Of a stretch of DNA of 64,000 nucleotides, positions 16,431-32,414 are shown piece after piece. The stretch lies in NCBI RefSeq assembly GCF_900177535.1, contig NZ_FXAJ01000001.1, forward strand, positions 620,001 to 684,000, read 5' to 3'. A model generated the notes under the pieces. It made no database searches. It had not been told where the DNA came from and saw nothing but the letters and a program-made list of their open reading frames with translations. The stretch's first letter is position 1; each line of letters opens with the position of its first letter. This DNA is from Priestia filamentosa. Lineage in GTDB: Bacteria; Bacillota; Bacilli; Bacillales; Bacillaceae_H. Both the position numbers and the translations under genes were made by a program.

Positions 16431-19199
16431 ATGGAATATAAACAAACGCTTTTAATGCCGAAAACAGAGTTTCCAATGCGTGGTAATCTTCCAAAGCGAG
16501 AGCCGGAAATGCAGAAGAAATGGGAAGAAATGAGTATTTACGAAAAAGTACAGGAACGCACAAAAGGTCGTCCGTTCTTCGTTTTACATGATGGACCTCC
16601 ATATGCAAACGGAGATATTCATATGGGGCATGCGTTAAATAAAGTATTAAAAGACTTTATTGTACGTTATAAATCAATGGCTGGTTTCCACGCTCCATAC
16701 GTACCTGGTTGGGATACGCACGGTTTACCTATTGAGACAGCTTTAACGAAAAAAGGTGTAAAGCGTAAAGAGATGAGCATTGCTGAGTTCCGCAAGCTTT
16801 GTGAAGAATACGCTTGGCAGCAAATTGATGGACAGCGCGAACAATTTAAAGCACTTGGGGTTCGCGGTGATTGGGAAAATCCATATGTAACGCTTGAGCC
16901 GCAGTATGAAGCACAGCAAATTCGTGTTTTTGGGGAAATGGCGAAAAAAGGCTACATTTATAAAGGTCTTAAACCTGTATACTGGTCTCCTTCAAGTGAA
17001 TCAGCACTAGCAGAAGCAGAAATCGAATATCAAGACAAACGTTCACCATCTATCTATGTCGCTTTTGATGTAAAAGACGGAAAAGGCGTTCTAACAGATG
17101 AGAAGTTTGTCATCTGGACAACAACTCCTTGGACAATGCCAGCTAACCTTGGAATTTCGGTTCACCCAGCGCTTGAGTACAGCATTGTTGAAGCAAACGG
17201 GAGCAAATATGTTATTGCTTCAGACCTTGTTGAATCGTTTACAAAAGAAGTAGAGTGGGATGAGTACAAAGTTGTTCGCACTCTAAAAGGAACAGAGCTT
17301 GAAAACATCACTGCTTCACATCCGCTATACGGCCGTGATTCCCTAATCATGTTAGGTGAGCACGTTACAACTGATGCTGGTACTGGATGCGTTCATACAG
17401 CACCAGGACACGGGGAAGATGACTTTATCGTAAGTCAAAAATACGGACTTGAAGTACTATGCCCTGTTGATGCAAAAGGGGTTATGACAGAAGAAGCAGG
17501 CGAGTTTGCTGGATTATTCTATGATAAAGCGAACAAACCAATTGTTGATAAACTTGAAGAAGTTGGAGCACTCGTAAAATTATCGTTCATTACTCACTCA
17601 TATCCGCATGACTGGCGTACGAAGAAACCAACAATCTTTAGAGCAACGGCACAATGGTTTGCATCAATTAAAGACTTCCGCAGCGAATTACTAGATGCAA
17701 TTAAAGAAACAGAATGGACGCCAAAATGGGGAGAAACTCGTCTTCATAACATGGTACGTGACCGTGGTGACTGGTGTATTTCTCGTCAGCGTGCATGGGG
17801 TGTTCCAATTCCTGTGTTCTACGCAGAAAACGGCGACTCTATTATTACAGATGAAACAATTGAACACGTATCAAGCTTATTTAGAGAACATGGTTCAAAT
17901 GTATGGTTTGAACGTACTGCAAAAGAACTTCTGCCAGAAGGATTTACACACCCAGGAAGCCCGAACGGTGAATTTACAAAAGAACAAGATATTATGGACG
18001 TTTGGTTTGACTCAGGTTCATCACATCAAGCTGTTCTTGAAGAAAGAGAAGACCTTGTGCGTCCAGCAGACCTTTACTTAGAAGGCTCTGACCAGTATCG
18101 CGGTTGGTTCAACTCATCTCTTTCAACAGCTGTTGCTGTAACAGGAAAAGCTCCATATAAAGGCGTATTAAGCCACGGATTTGCTCTAGATGGTCAAGGA
18201 CGTAAAATGAGTAAATCAATCGGAAACGTTGTTGTACCTGCAAAAGTCATGAAGCAGCTTGGAGCAGATATTCTCCGCCTATGGGTTGCATCTGTTGACT
18301 ATCAAGCAGACGTGCGCGTTTCAGATGAAATTTTAAAACAAGTTGCTGAAGTATATCGTAAAATCCGCAATACGTTCCGCTTCCTTTTAGGAAACTTAGC
18401 AGACTTTAACCCAAGTGAACATCGCGTTGAGATGGAAAACTTGCGTGAAGTTGATCGCTACATGATGGCTAAATTAAATGAGCTCATCAAAAACGTAAAA
18501 GCAGGCTACGATAATTATGAATTTGCTTCTGTTTACCAAGCTGTTCATAACTTCTGCACAATTGATATGAGCTCATTCTACCTAGATTTTGCAAAAGATA
18601 TTCTTTATATTGAAGAAGAAAGCAGCCATGATCGTCGTGCAATTCAAACCGTTCTGTATGATTCTCTTGTTGCCCTAACAAAACTTGTATCTCCAATTTT
18701 AGCTCATACAGCTGACGAAGTGTGGGCACATATCCCAGCGGTGGAAGAAGAAAGCGTACAGCTAACAGATATGCCAGAAGAGTTTGTTGTACAAGGTGCA
18801 GAGGAGCTTTTAACAAAATGGAGCAGTTTCTTAACGCTTCGTGATGATGTGTTAAAAGCACTTGAAGTAGCTCGTAATGAAAAAGTGATTGGTAAATCAT
18901 TAACAGCTAAAGTAACACTATATCCAAGTGAAACAACAAAAGAGCTTCTTTCTTCTATTAAAGAAGACTTGAAACAAATTTTCATCGTTTCAGATCTTGA
19001 GATTGCTGGGAATAAAGACGAAGCTCCTGAAAATGCAGCTCGTTTTGATGAAGTAGCAATCACAGTAGAAAAAGCCGAAGGTGAAACATGCGAACGCTGC
19101 TGGACAGTGACAAAAGAGGTTGGAGAAAACAAGAATCATCCAACACTTTGCACACGCTGCGCAAGCATTGTAGGCAATATGGAAATTAAAGAAGCATAA
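16431..19199 (+). CDS. ileS: IleS, isoleucyl-tRNA synthetase
   Basis: A 922-residue class I aminoacyl-tRNA synthetase. The HIGH-type motif is HMGH at 64-67 and the KMSKS motif at 592-596; the WTTTPWT editing-domain (CP1) signature is present. The C-terminal zinc-binding cysteines CERCW and CTRCA are intact. It charges tRNA-Ile and edits mis-activated valine. It lies behind a T-box leader with ATC specifier and has GGTGGAGGTAAGGA before ATG. A strong terminator follows. Confidence 0.98.
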   Translation: MEYKQTLLMPKTEFPMRGNLPKREPEMQKKWEEMSIYEKVQERTKGRPFFVLHDGPPYANGDIHMGHALNKVLKDFIVRYKSMAGFHAPYVPGWDTHGLPIETALTKKGVKRKEMSIAEFRKLCEEYAWQQIDGQREQFKALGVRGDWENPYVTLEPQYEAQQIRVFGEMAKKGYIYKGLKPVYWSPSSESALAEAEIEYQDKRSPSIYVAFDVKDGKGVLTDEKFVIWTTTPWTMPANLGISVHPALEYSIVEANGSKYVIASDLVESFTKEVEWDEYKVVRTLKGTELENITASHPLYGRDSLIMLGEHVTTDAGTGCVHTAPGHGEDDFIVSQKYGLEVLCPVDAKGVMTEEAGEFAGLFYDKANKPIVDKLEEVGALVKLSFITHSYPHDWRTKKPTIFRATAQWFASIKDFRSELLDAIKETEWTPKWGETRLHNMVRDRGDWCISRQRAWGVPIPVFYAENGDSIITDETIEHVSSLFREHGSNVWFERTAKELLPEGFTHPGSPNGEFTKEQDIMDVWFDSGSSHQAVLEEREDLVRPADLYLEGSDQYRGWFNSSLSTAVAVTGKAPYKGVLSHGFALDGQGRKMSKSIGNVVVPAKVMKQLGADILRLWVASVDYQADVRVSDEILKQVAEVYRKIRNTFRFLLGNLADFNPSEHRVEMENLREVDRYMMAKLNELIKNVKAGYDNYEFASVYQAVHNFCTIDMSSFYLDFAKDILYIEEESSHDRRAIQTVLYDSLVALTKLVSPILAHTADEVWAHIPAVEEESVQLTDMPEEFVVQGAEELLTKWSSFLTLRDDVLKALEVARNEKVIGKSLTAKVTLYPSETTKELLSSIKEDLKQIFIVSDLEIAGNKDEAPENAARFDEVAITVEKAEGETCERCWTVTKEVGENKNHPTLCTRCASIVGNMEIKEA

Positions 19200-19203
19200 T
19201 GTT

Positions 19204-19236
19204 AAAAAACCTCCGTTTCTATGCGGAGGTTTTTTT
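19204..19236 (+). terminator. Intrinsic terminator after ileS
   Basis: AAAAAACCTCCG and CGGAGGTTTTTT pair around an 8-base loop; seven T residues end it. Confidence 0.95.
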
Positions 19237-19282
19237 ATGGATAAAAGGCTTTTTTTACTGTCTTTAAGGAAAAAGTTGTGTT

Positions 19283-19312
19283 GCACATTTTACGTCCCAA
19301 CCGGTCACACTA
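19283..19312 (+). promoter_or_regulatory. Candidate sigma-G promoter for the ylyA-like gene
   Basis: GCACA (19283-19287), an 18-base spacer and CACACTA (19306-19312) resemble the sigma-G pattern gyATA / CAtnnTA with one mismatch in each box. B. subtilis ylyA is expressed in the forespore under sigma-G, which makes this plausible but not proven. Confidence 0.35.
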
Positions 19313-19357
19313 TAACTACTCTTAACAACGACTTTAACAGCAGGGATGGGGGATAGC

Positions 19358-19612
19358 ATGTATGAGAGCATTAGACATGAATTACTTGTAATGCGTGATG
19401 AGCTTAGGCAGAGTTTATACCGAAATACCGCTAGTACGAACCCACAAGTTAGACAATATATCCAAGATGATTTAGATGATGTTGAACGAGCGCTTTTAAA
19501 GTTGGAAATTGGTGTTTTTGGTGTTGATGAGAGCACAGGGGCACAAATTCCTTATCATAAGCTTTCAGCTCTGCCAACAGCCCGCACAGAAGAAGAAATT
19601 ATATATCATTAA
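19358..19612 (+). CDS. ylyA: Short YlyA-like, TraR/DksA-related protein
   Basis: An 84-residue protein in the ylyA position between ileS and lspA. A helical N-terminal part (YESIRHELLVMRDELRQSL ... DDLDDVERALLKLE) leads into a C-terminal stretch GVDESTGAQIPYHKLSALPTAR that resembles the IPFERLEALPTAT tail of DksA/TraR-type proteins, but the zinc-finger cysteines are absent and it is shorter than usual. YlyA of B. subtilis binds RNA polymerase in the forespore and affects germination genes; the same role here is inferred from position. ATG 19358 is preferred (GGGGG 5 bases upstream) over ATG 19346. Confidence 0.65.
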   Translation: MYESIRHELLVMRDELRQSLYRNTASTNPQVRQYIQDDLDDVERALLKLEIGVFGVDESTGAQIPYHKLSALPTARTEEEIIYH

Positions 19613-19626
19613 AATGGCGATAAAAG

Positions 19627-19661
19627 AGTTAGAAGTAGCACTTAAGCTTCTAACTTTTTTT
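19627..19661 (+). terminator. Terminator after the ylyA-like gene
   Basis: AGTTAGAAG (19627-19635) pairs with CTTCTAACT (19647-19655), followed by a run of seven T residues in all. Confidence 0.85.
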
Positions 19662-19715
19662 AATGGGTTAAAAAAGGACACTTTTAAATTTGAATTTCAA
19701 ATAGAGGCCAACTTG

Positions 19716-19724
19716 TGCTAAAAT
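19716..19724 (+). promoter_or_regulatory. Candidate promoter for lspA-ylyB
   Basis: TGCTAAAAT is an extended -10 element with one mismatch. No clear -35. The 130-base leader that follows can form nested stems (CCTTTTC 19767-19773 with GAAAAGG 19823-19829; CCCTA with TAGGG inside). Confidence 0.4.
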
Positions 19725-19852
19725 TCATAATGGTAATAAATTCGTCAAAATACTGGCAGAGAAACGCCTTTTCCTTTTTCCCTATCGTTTGAAGTAGGGT
19801 TCTTCTTATTTTTAGGAAGGGTGAAAAGGTAACTAGAGAAGGAGGAGCGGCT

Positions 19853-20311
19853 GTGTGGTACTATTTGATTGCTCTATTTGTTATTGCGCTTGATCAATTA
19901 ACAAAATGGATTGTCGTTCAAAAAATGGAGTATGGAGAAAGCATTACGGTAATTGAAAATTTCTTTTACATTACATCCCATCGCAACAGAGGAGCGGCAT
20001 GGGGAATACTAGAAGGGAAGATGTGGTTTTTTTACCTCATCACGATTATCGTGATTGGAGCAATCATTGTTTATATACAAAAACTAGGCAAAAAAGAAGC
20101 GCGTCTTAAAGTAGCACTTGCTTTTATGCTTGGGGGAGCTATTGGAAATTTTATCGACCGTGTCGTACGTAAAGAAGTTGTCGATTTTATTGATACATAC
20201 ATTTTTTCTTACAACTATCCAATCTTCAACATTGCAGATTCTGCACTTGTGATAGGAGTTATTCTTGTATGTGTGTTTACTTTATTTGATGGAAAAAAGG
20301 AGTCAAAATAA
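19853..20311 (+). CDS. lspA: LspA, lipoprotein signal peptidase (signal peptidase II)
   Basis: A 152-residue membrane aspartic protease with four transmembrane helices. The catalytic pair is D102 (GNFIDR) and D129 (FNIADS), the same numbering as B. subtilis LspA, and NRGAAWGIL matches the conserved substrate loop. It cleaves signal peptides from diacylglyceryl-modified prolipoproteins. It starts at GTG with AGGAGGAG upstream. ylyB starts immediately after its stop. Confidence 0.97.
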   Translation: MWYYLIALFVIALDQLTKWIVVQKMEYGESITVIENFFYITSHRNRGAAWGILEGKMWFFYLITIIVIGAIIVYIQKLGKKEARLKVALAFMLGGAIGNFIDRVVRKEVVDFIDTYIFSYNYPIFNIADSALVIGVILVCVFTLFDGKKESK

Positions 20312-21223
20312 ATGGAAGTTATTACGTTAAGTATGGAAGAAAGTCAAGCAGGACAAAGGCTTGATAAAGTACTTTCTTCTTCGATTGAAGGATCAAGAAC
20401 GCAAATTCAGCAGTGGATTAAAGATGGAAACGTCAAAGTAAATGAAAGCAAGGCTAAAGGAAACTACAAAGTAAAAGTAAATGATACGATTGTTATTGAA
20501 ATTCCAGAGCCAGAGCCGCTTGATGTTGTTCCGGAAGAAATGGATTTAGACATTTATTATGAAGATGAAGACGTGCTTGTTGTAAATAAACCGCGTGGCA
20601 TGGTTGTACATCCTGCGCCTGGTCATGTATCAGGAACGCTTGTAAATGGGCTTATGGCTCATTGTAAAGACCTTTCAGGTATTAATGGCGTTATGCGCCC
20701 AGGTATCGTTCATCGCATTGATAAAGATACGTCAGGCCTTTTAATGGTTGCTAAAAATGATTTAGCACACGAATCATTAGTAAGTCAGCTTGTTGCTAAA
20801 ACGGTAACAAGACGATATAAAGCAATTGTCCATGGAGAAATTGCTCATGAAAACGGCACAATTGACGCACCAATTGGCCGTGATAAGAAAGATCGTCAAA
20901 GCATGACAGTTACAAATGAAAACAGCCGTGATGCTGTTACACATTTCAAAGTGCTCGAAAGATTTAAAGATTTCACTTTTGTAGAATGTCAGCTTGAAAC
21001 AGGTCGTACACATCAAATTCGTGTTCATATGAAATATATTGGCTTCCCACTTGCTGGAGATCCAAAATATGGACCAAAAAAGACTCTTGATATTGACGGA
21101 CAAGCGTTACATGCGGGCATTTTAGGATTTGATCATCCGCGTACAGGAGAATACAAAGAGTTTGAAGCGCCGCTTCCTGAAGAGTTCAGCGACTTACTTG
21201 ATTTATTAGCAAAAAGAAGTTGA
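20312..21223 (+). CDS. ylyB: YlyB, RluD-type 23S rRNA pseudouridine synthase
   Basis: A 303-residue RluA/RluD-family enzyme. An N-terminal S4 domain (RLDKVLSSSIEGSRTQIQQWIKDGNVKVN) precedes the catalytic domain with HRIDKDTSGLL (catalytic D137) and the conserved RTHQIRVHM. RluD-type enzymes modify uridines of helix 69 in 23S rRNA; the exact target here is inferred. It follows lspA with no spacing. The -35 box of the pyr promoter overlaps its stop codon. Confidence 0.93.
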   Translation: MEVITLSMEESQAGQRLDKVLSSSIEGSRTQIQQWIKDGNVKVNESKAKGNYKVKVNDTIVIEIPEPEPLDVVPEEMDLDIYYEDEDVLVVNKPRGMVVHPAPGHVSGTLVNGLMAHCKDLSGINGVMRPGIVHRIDKDTSGLLMVAKNDLAHESLVSQLVAKTVTRRYKAIVHGEIAHENGTIDAPIGRDKKDRQSMTVTNENSRDAVTHFKVLERFKDFTFVECQLETGRTHQIRVHMKYIGFPLAGDPKYGPKKTLDIDGQALHAGILGFDHPRTGEYKEFEAPLPEEFSDLLDLLAKRS

Positions 21224-21248
21224 CAAACTCTTATAATGGTGACATAAT
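21220..21248 (+). promoter_or_regulatory. pyr operon promoter (sigma-A)
   Basis: TTGACA (21220-21225) and CATAAT (21243-21248) are 17 bases apart. The TGA within the -35 box is the stop codon of ylyB. Confidence 0.85.
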
Positions 21249-21270
21249 CTTAAGTAGTTAAATAAGACCC

Positions 21271-21384
21271 TTTAACATCAGTCCTGTGAGGCTGAGAAGG
21301 AAACGGACCGCAGATGCAGCAGGCGTCTGCAAGCTTACTATACCCGGCATCCTCTCAGTCACGGACAAAGAGGATGCTTTTTTT
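21271..21384 (+). ncRNA. PyrR-dependent attenuator 1 (before pyrR)
   Basis: The PyrR-binding loop GTCCTGTGAGGCTGAGAAGG (21281-21300) lies in the anti-antiterminator. A terminator GCATCCTCT (21347-21355) / AGAGGATGC (21369-21377) is followed by seven T residues (21378-21384). PyrR bound to UMP should hold the binding loop and let the terminator form. Confidence 0.93.
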
Positions 21385-21406
21385 ATGGAATGAAGAAGTG
21401 AGGTGA

Positions 21407-21955
<549 letters not shown>

Positions 21956-21970
21956 TAAACGTAAAAAACC

Positions 21971-22066
21971 TCCTTTTAAACGGAGTCCTGTGAGGCTCAT
22001 AAAGGTGGTGTGATAGGATACGTCTATCATCGCCTCTTTATGCCCTCCGGTGTAAAGAGGTTTTTT
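21971..22066 (+). ncRNA. PyrR-dependent attenuator 2 (before pyrP)
   Basis: The conserved loop GTCCTGTGAGGCT is at 21985-21997. The terminator CCTCTTTA (22033-22040) / TAAAGAGG (22053-22060) is followed by TTTTTT. An upstream AAACCTCCTTTTA stretch can form the competing antiterminator. Confidence 0.92.
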
Positions 22067-22084
22067 ATTTAAGGAGAGAAAAAG

Positions 22085-23389
22085 ATGAAAAAACAAACGA
22101 TTGGTGTACAGGAAAAGCCACCTTTAAGCAAATGGTTGCCCCTCAGCTTACAGCATTTGTTTGCTATGTTTGGATCAACGGTACTTGTACCATTCCTTGT
22201 TGGGCTAAGTCCTTCAATAGCGCTGATCTCAAGCGGAATTGGAACACTGACATTTTTGCTTATCACAAAAGGGCAAGTTCCCGCATATCTTGGTTCATCG
22301 TTTGCCTTTATCGCGCCTCTCATTGCGGCTCAAGCAAGCGATGGGATTCAAGGAGCGATGTTTGGGACATTTTTAGCTGGTGTGATTTATGCTATTGTTG
22401 CTCTTCTTATTAAAAAAACAGGCGTAAATTGGATTATGAAGCTTTTACCACCTGTTGTTGTTGGTCCAGTAATTATGGTAATCGGTCTTAGCTTAGCTGG
22501 CTCGGCGGTGAACATGGCAATGAATGATAGCGATGGAAACTACAACGGCAAGTTTTTACTTGTAGCACTTGTGACGTTAGGAGTTACAGTCATTGCTTCA
22601 ACATACTTTAAAGGCTTTCTTGGCTTAATCCCAGTTCTTATCGGACTTATTGTCGGCTACGTCTTCGCTTTAGCGCAAGGACTTGTTGATTTTAAACAAG
22701 TACAAGAAGCAAGTTGGATTGCGAGGCCTGAATTTTCCGTCCCATTTCTGTCATATACGCCATCATTTTCTTGGCACGTAGCACTCATCATGATTCCGAT
22801 TGCAGTTGTGACACTTTCAGAACATATTGGTCACTTGTTTGTACTGAACAAAGTAGTTGAAAAAGACTTTATCAAAAAGCCTGGTCTTCATCGATCAATC
22901 TTAGGAGATGGAGTGGCAACAATGATTGCTGGGTTAATTGGCGGACCTCCAAACACAACATATGGAGAAAATATCGGCGTGCTAGCTATTACAAAAGTAT
23001 TTAGCGTGTTCGTTATCGGCGGAGCAGCTGTGATTGCAATCTTGTTCGGATTCGTTGGAAAGGTTTCAGCTCTTATCTCAAGCATTCCATCACCAGTAAT
23101 GGGAGGCGTATCAATTTTACTCTTTGGAATTATCGCTTCATCTGGATTGCAAATGATGATTGATAAGAAAGTTGATTTAAGTGATAAGCGTAACCTTGTG
23201 ATTTCATCCATCATCCTTGTAATCGGAGTTGGAGGCACAACGCTTAAAATTACACATCAGCTTGAACTTGATGGGATGACGCTTGCAGCAATCATCGGAG
23301 TTGTTTTAAACCTTGTATTACCAAAAGAGAAAAAAAAGCAAGAAGCACAACAAGCAGAAGTTATTGAAATCGAAAAAAACATTGTATAA
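22085..23389 (+). CDS. pyrP: PyrP, uracil permease
   Basis: A 434-residue nucleobase:cation symporter-2 (NCS2/UraA) family carrier with about 12-14 transmembrane segments. Family features include QHLFAMFGSTVLVPFLVG near the N terminus, TEHIGHL-type motif as SEHIGHL, and GGPPNTTYGENIGVLAIT. It imports uracil with protons. AAGGAGAG lies before ATG. The gene sits between attenuators 2 and 3, so its expression follows the pyrimidine pool. Confidence 0.96.
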   Translation: MKKQTIGVQEKPPLSKWLPLSLQHLFAMFGSTVLVPFLVGLSPSIALISSGIGTLTFLLITKGQVPAYLGSSFAFIAPLIAAQASDGIQGAMFGTFLAGVIYAIVALLIKKTGVNWIMKLLPPVVVGPVIMVIGLSLAGSAVNMAMNDSDGNYNGKFLLVALVTLGVTVIASTYFKGFLGLIPVLIGLIVGYVFALAQGLVDFKQVQEASWIARPEFSVPFLSYTPSFSWHVALIMIPIAVVTLSEHIGHLFVLNKVVEKDFIKKPGLHRSILGDGVATMIAGLIGGPPNTTYGENIGVLAITKVFSVFVIGGAAVIAILFGFVGKVSALISSIPSPVMGGVSILLFGIIASSGLQMMIDKKVDLSDKRNLVISSIILVIGVGGTTLKITHQLELDGMTLAAIIGVVLNLVLPKEKKKQEAQQAEVIEIEKNIV

Positions 23390-23400
23390 AGTTACACCTT

Positions 23401-25717
<2,317 letters not shown>

Positions 25718-25721
<4 letters not shown>

Positions 25722-26818
25722 AACGTCAGTTGATTTTAGAAGATGGAACAGTATTTATTGGAGAAGGATTTGGTAGCACTAAAGAAATGATGGGGGAAGT
25801 TGTATTTAACACAGGAATGACAGGCTATCAAGAAGTTCTTTCAGATCCTTCTTACTGTGACCAAATCGTTACAATGACATATCCATTGATCGGAAACTAT
25901 GGAATTAACCGAGATGATTTTGAGTCCATTACACCAGCTGTGAAAGGATTTATCGTTAAAGAAACATGCGATTTTCCATCAAATTTCCGCAGTGAATACT
26001 CACTTCATACGTTCCTAGAAGAGAAAGGAATTCCAGGACTTTCTGGTATTGATACAAGAAAGCTTACACGTAAGATTCGTACGGTTGGAGCAATGAAAGG
26101 GAAAATTTGTGGAATGGATGAAAATCCAGAAGAAGTAGCGGCAGCGCTTCGCGGCACAGATTTTGCCACGGATCAAGTGAGTCGAGTTTCTACAATGAAA
26201 CCATATCCAAGCCCTGGTCGCGGTTTTAAAGTAGTTGTTGTCGATTTTGGAATGAAGCACGGCATTTTAAGAGAGCTAACAGAGCGTCACTGTGATGTTA
26301 TCGTTGTACCGTACAACACAACAGCAGAAGAAATTTTACGCTTAAATCCCGACGGCATTATGCTAACAAATGGACCTGGAGATCCAAAAGATGTACCAGA
26401 AGCACAGGAAATGATTAAAGGAGTACTTGGGAAAATTCCTTTGTTTGGAATATGTCTTGGACATCAGCTTTTCGCTTTAACATGTGGAGCAGATACCGAA
26501 AAAATGAAATTCGGTCACCGTGGTGCGAACCACCCAGTGCAAAATGTTGAAACAAAGCAAGTGATGATTACTTCTCAAAACCACGGCTATGCAGTTCGAG
26601 AAGAAAGTGTAGAGAATACAGATCTTGAGATTACACATATTGCACTAAACGATGATAGTGTAGAAGGATTAAAACATACGAAATACCGTGCTTTTACAGT
26701 TCAGTTCCACCCAGAAGCGTCTCCAGGACCTGAAGATGCAAACAGCTTATTTGAACAATTTATCACAATGATGGAAGAAGAAAAGAAAGCGGGGAATCTT
26801 ACATGCCAAAACGCGTAG
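25718..26818 (+). CDS. pyrAA: PyrAA, carbamoyl-phosphate synthase small (glutaminase) subunit
   Basis: A 366-residue class I glutamine amidotransferase subunit. The N-terminal CPSase_sm domain starts [19 protein letters not shown]; the nucleophile C246 is in FGICLGHQ, with the His/Glu pair in FHPEASPGP. It supplies ammonia to PyrAB. The ORF is open further upstream to 25658, but AAAGGGAGTG before ATG 25718 and the family N terminus fix the start. Overlaps pyrC by four and pyrAB by 16 bases. Confidence 0.97.
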
Positions 26819-29800
26819 ACATTCAAACAATCTTAGTAATCGGATCAGGACCAATCATCATCGGGCAAGCAGCAGAATTTGACTATGCGGGAGCACAGGC
26901 GTGTTTAGCTCTAAAAGAAGAAGGCTATAACGTTATTCTTGTGAACTCGAATCCAGCAACAATTATGACAGATACAGAAATGGCTGACAAAGTATACTTA
27001 GAGCCGCTTACATTTGACTTTCTAGCATCCATTTTACGTAAAGAACGCCCAGATGCTATTCTCCCAACGCTTGGAGGACAGACAGGTTTAAACCTTGCAA
27101 TGGAATTATCAAAAGCAGGAATTCTAGAAGAACTTGATGTTGAAGTGCTTGGAACGAACTTACAGGCAATTGAACAAGCGGAAGATCGTGAGCAATTCCG
27201 TTCTCTTATGAACGAGCTTGGTGAACCTGTACCAGATAGTGAGATTATTCACACACTGGAAGAAGCGCGTACGTTTGTTGAAAGCGTAGGTTTCCCTGTT
27301 ATTGTGCGTCCAGCATACACGCTTGGTGGAACAGGCGGAGGGATTTGTAATAATGAAGAAGAACTAAACGAAATTGTCACAAGCGGATTGAAGTTAAGTC
27401 CTGTTACTCAGTGTCTTCTTGAGAAAAGTATTGCAGGCTTTAAAGAAGTAGAGTATGAAGTAATGCGTGACAGCAACGATAATGCAATTGTTGTTTGTAA
27501 CATGGAAAACATAGATCCTGTGGGAATTCATACAGGAGACTCTATTGTAGTAGCACCAAGTCAAACATTAAGCGATAGAGAATACCAGCTTCTAAGAAAT
27601 GCTTCTCTAAAAATTATTCGTGCTTTAAAAATTGAAGGAGGCTGTAACGTTCAGCTTGCGCTTGATCCATATAGCTTCAACTATTACATCATTGAAGTAA
27701 ACCCGCGGGTAAGCCGTTCGTCTGCCCTAGCGTCTAAAGCGACAGGTTATCCGATTGCAAAACTTGCAGCAAAAATTGCTGTGGGGTTAACGCTTGCTGA
27801 AATGAAAAACCCTGTAACAGGAAGAACATATGCATGCTTTGAACCAGCACTAGACTATATTGTAACGAAAATTCCTCGCTTTCCATTTGATAAGTTCGAA
27901 TCAGCAAACCGTAAGCTTGGCACACAAATGAAAGCAACTGGTGAAGTAATGTCAATTGGTCGTACATTTGAAGAATCATTGCTAAAAGCTGTGCGTTCAC
28001 TTGAATCAAATGTTTATCATCTTACATTAAATGAAGCAGAAAGCATTGACAATGAACTGTTAGAAAAACGTATTTGTACGGCAGGTGATGAGCGCTTGTT
28101 CTACGTTGGAGAAGCTCTTCGCCGCGGCTACACAATCGATCAAATTCATGAGTTTAGCATGATAGATCTTTTCTTCTTAAAGAAAATGGAGAACATTATC
28201 AAGTTCGAAAAAGAAGTACAAGAAAACGAAAAAGACTATACAGTATTGAAAAAAGCAAAAGAAATGGGCTTTAGTGATAAAGAAATTGCGAAGCTTTGGG
28301 ACATGAGTGAGCGTGACGTCTACGAGTTCCGCAAAGAAAACAAGCTTTTCCCAGTCTATAAAACAGTAGACACATGTGCAGCAGAATTTGAATCACAAAC
28401 ACCATACTTCTACGGTACGTATGAAGACGAAAATGAGTCAGAAATAACGGAAAAAGAAAGTATTGTTGTGCTTGGATCAGGACCAATCCGTATCGGACAA
28501 GGAATCGAATTCGACTATGCAACAGTGCACTCTGTGTGGGCTATCCAAGAAGCAGGATATGAAGCAATTATCGTCAATAACAACCCAGAAACGGTCTCAA
28601 CAGACTTTAGTACATCTGACAAGCTGTATTTTGAACCACTAACAGTTGAGGATGTTATGCACGTTATTGAACATGAAAAACCAAAAGGTGTTGTTGTTCA
28701 GTTTGGTGGACAAACAGCGATTAACCTTGCAGAAGAGCTTGAAGCACGTGGTGTTAAGATTCTAGGAACATCCCTTGAGAGCTTAGACACAGCGGAAGAC
28801 CGCGATAAGTTCGAAAAAGCACTAGCACGTCTTGGTGTACCACAGCCGCTTGGCAAAACGGCAACATCAACAGAGCAAGCTGTAAATATTGCTCGTGAAA
28901 TCGGCTATCCGGTGCTTGTTCGTCCTTCGTACGTTCTTGGTGGAAGAGCAATGGAAATTGTATATAAAGAAGAAGAACTTTTATACTACATGGAAAATGC
29001 GGTGAAAGCACATCCGGATCATCCAGTGTTAATTGATCGCTATTTAACAGGTCAAGAAATCGAAGTTGACGCAATTTCTGATGGAGAAACAGTAGTCATC
29101 CCAGGAATTATGGAACACGTAGAGCGTGCAGGCGTTCACTCAGGGGACTCAATTGCTGTATATCCGCCGCAAACATTACCACAGGACATCCAAGATAAAA
29201 TTGTAGACTATACGATTCGCCTTGCAAAAGGATTAAACATTGTCGGTCTATTAAACATTCAGTTTGTCTACTCAAAAGGTGATGTGTATGTGTTAGAAGT
29301 CAATCCACGCTCAAGCCGTACAGTTCCATTCTTAAGCAAAATTACGAATGTACCAATGGCAAACATTGCAACAAAAGTTGTTGTTGGAGCTTCATTAAAA
29401 GAGCTTGGTTATGAGTCAGGATTATGCCCTGTAAAACAAGGAGTTTACGTGAAAGTTCCCGTCTTCTCCTTCGCTAAACTGCGTCGCGTTGACATTACGC
29501 TTGGACCTGAGATGAAATCAACAGGAGAAGTAATGGGGAAAGACTTAACGTTTGAAAAGGCTCTTTATAAAGGATTTATTGCAGCGGGAATGAATATCCA
29601 ACAGCATGGATCGGTGCTTATGACAGTATCTGACGGTGATAAAGAAGAAGCACTAGAGCTTGCTCGCCGTTTCCATGCGCTTGGCTATAAAATTTATGCA
29701 ACAGAAGGAACAGCAGAAAACATTAAAAATGCAAATATTCCAGTTGAAGCTGTGAAGAAAATCAGCCAGTCACATGAGGAAAACCTGCTTGGCCTTATTC

Positions 29801-30014
29801 GTAGCGGTGAAGCAAAAATTGTTGTTAATACTCTTACAAAAGGTAAACAACCAGCACGTGATGGCTTCCGCATTCGCCGTGAAGCAGTTGAAAATGGCAT
29901 TCCATGTTTAACATCACTTGATACAGCGAAAGCTATTTTAAGAGTACTAGAATCAATGGGATTTCAAACAGCACCAATGAACAAAAATGAAAAAGCACAG
30001 GAGGCTGTTCTTTC

Positions 30015-30018
<4 letters not shown>
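26803..30018 (+). CDS. pyrAB: PyrAB, carbamoyl-phosphate synthase large subunit
   Basis: A 1071-residue protein with the duplicated architecture of CPSase: an N-terminal carboxyphosphate ATP-grasp half (starting with [17 protein letters not shown]), an oligomerisation region near 400-550, a second ATP-grasp half ([16 protein letters not shown]), and a C-terminal MGS-like allosteric domain from about 930. It makes carbamoyl phosphate from bicarbonate, ammonia and two ATP. Its start lies in the end of pyrAA, and its end overlaps pyrK (ATGA). Confidence 0.98.

Positions 30019-32410
<2,392 letters not shown>

Positions 32411-32414
<4 letters not shown>

Noticed and set aside
18487-19286. Several minus-strand ORFs of 98-142 residues opposite ileS
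   Set aside because: They mirror the codon pattern of ileS, overlap its essential C-terminal region and lack start signals.
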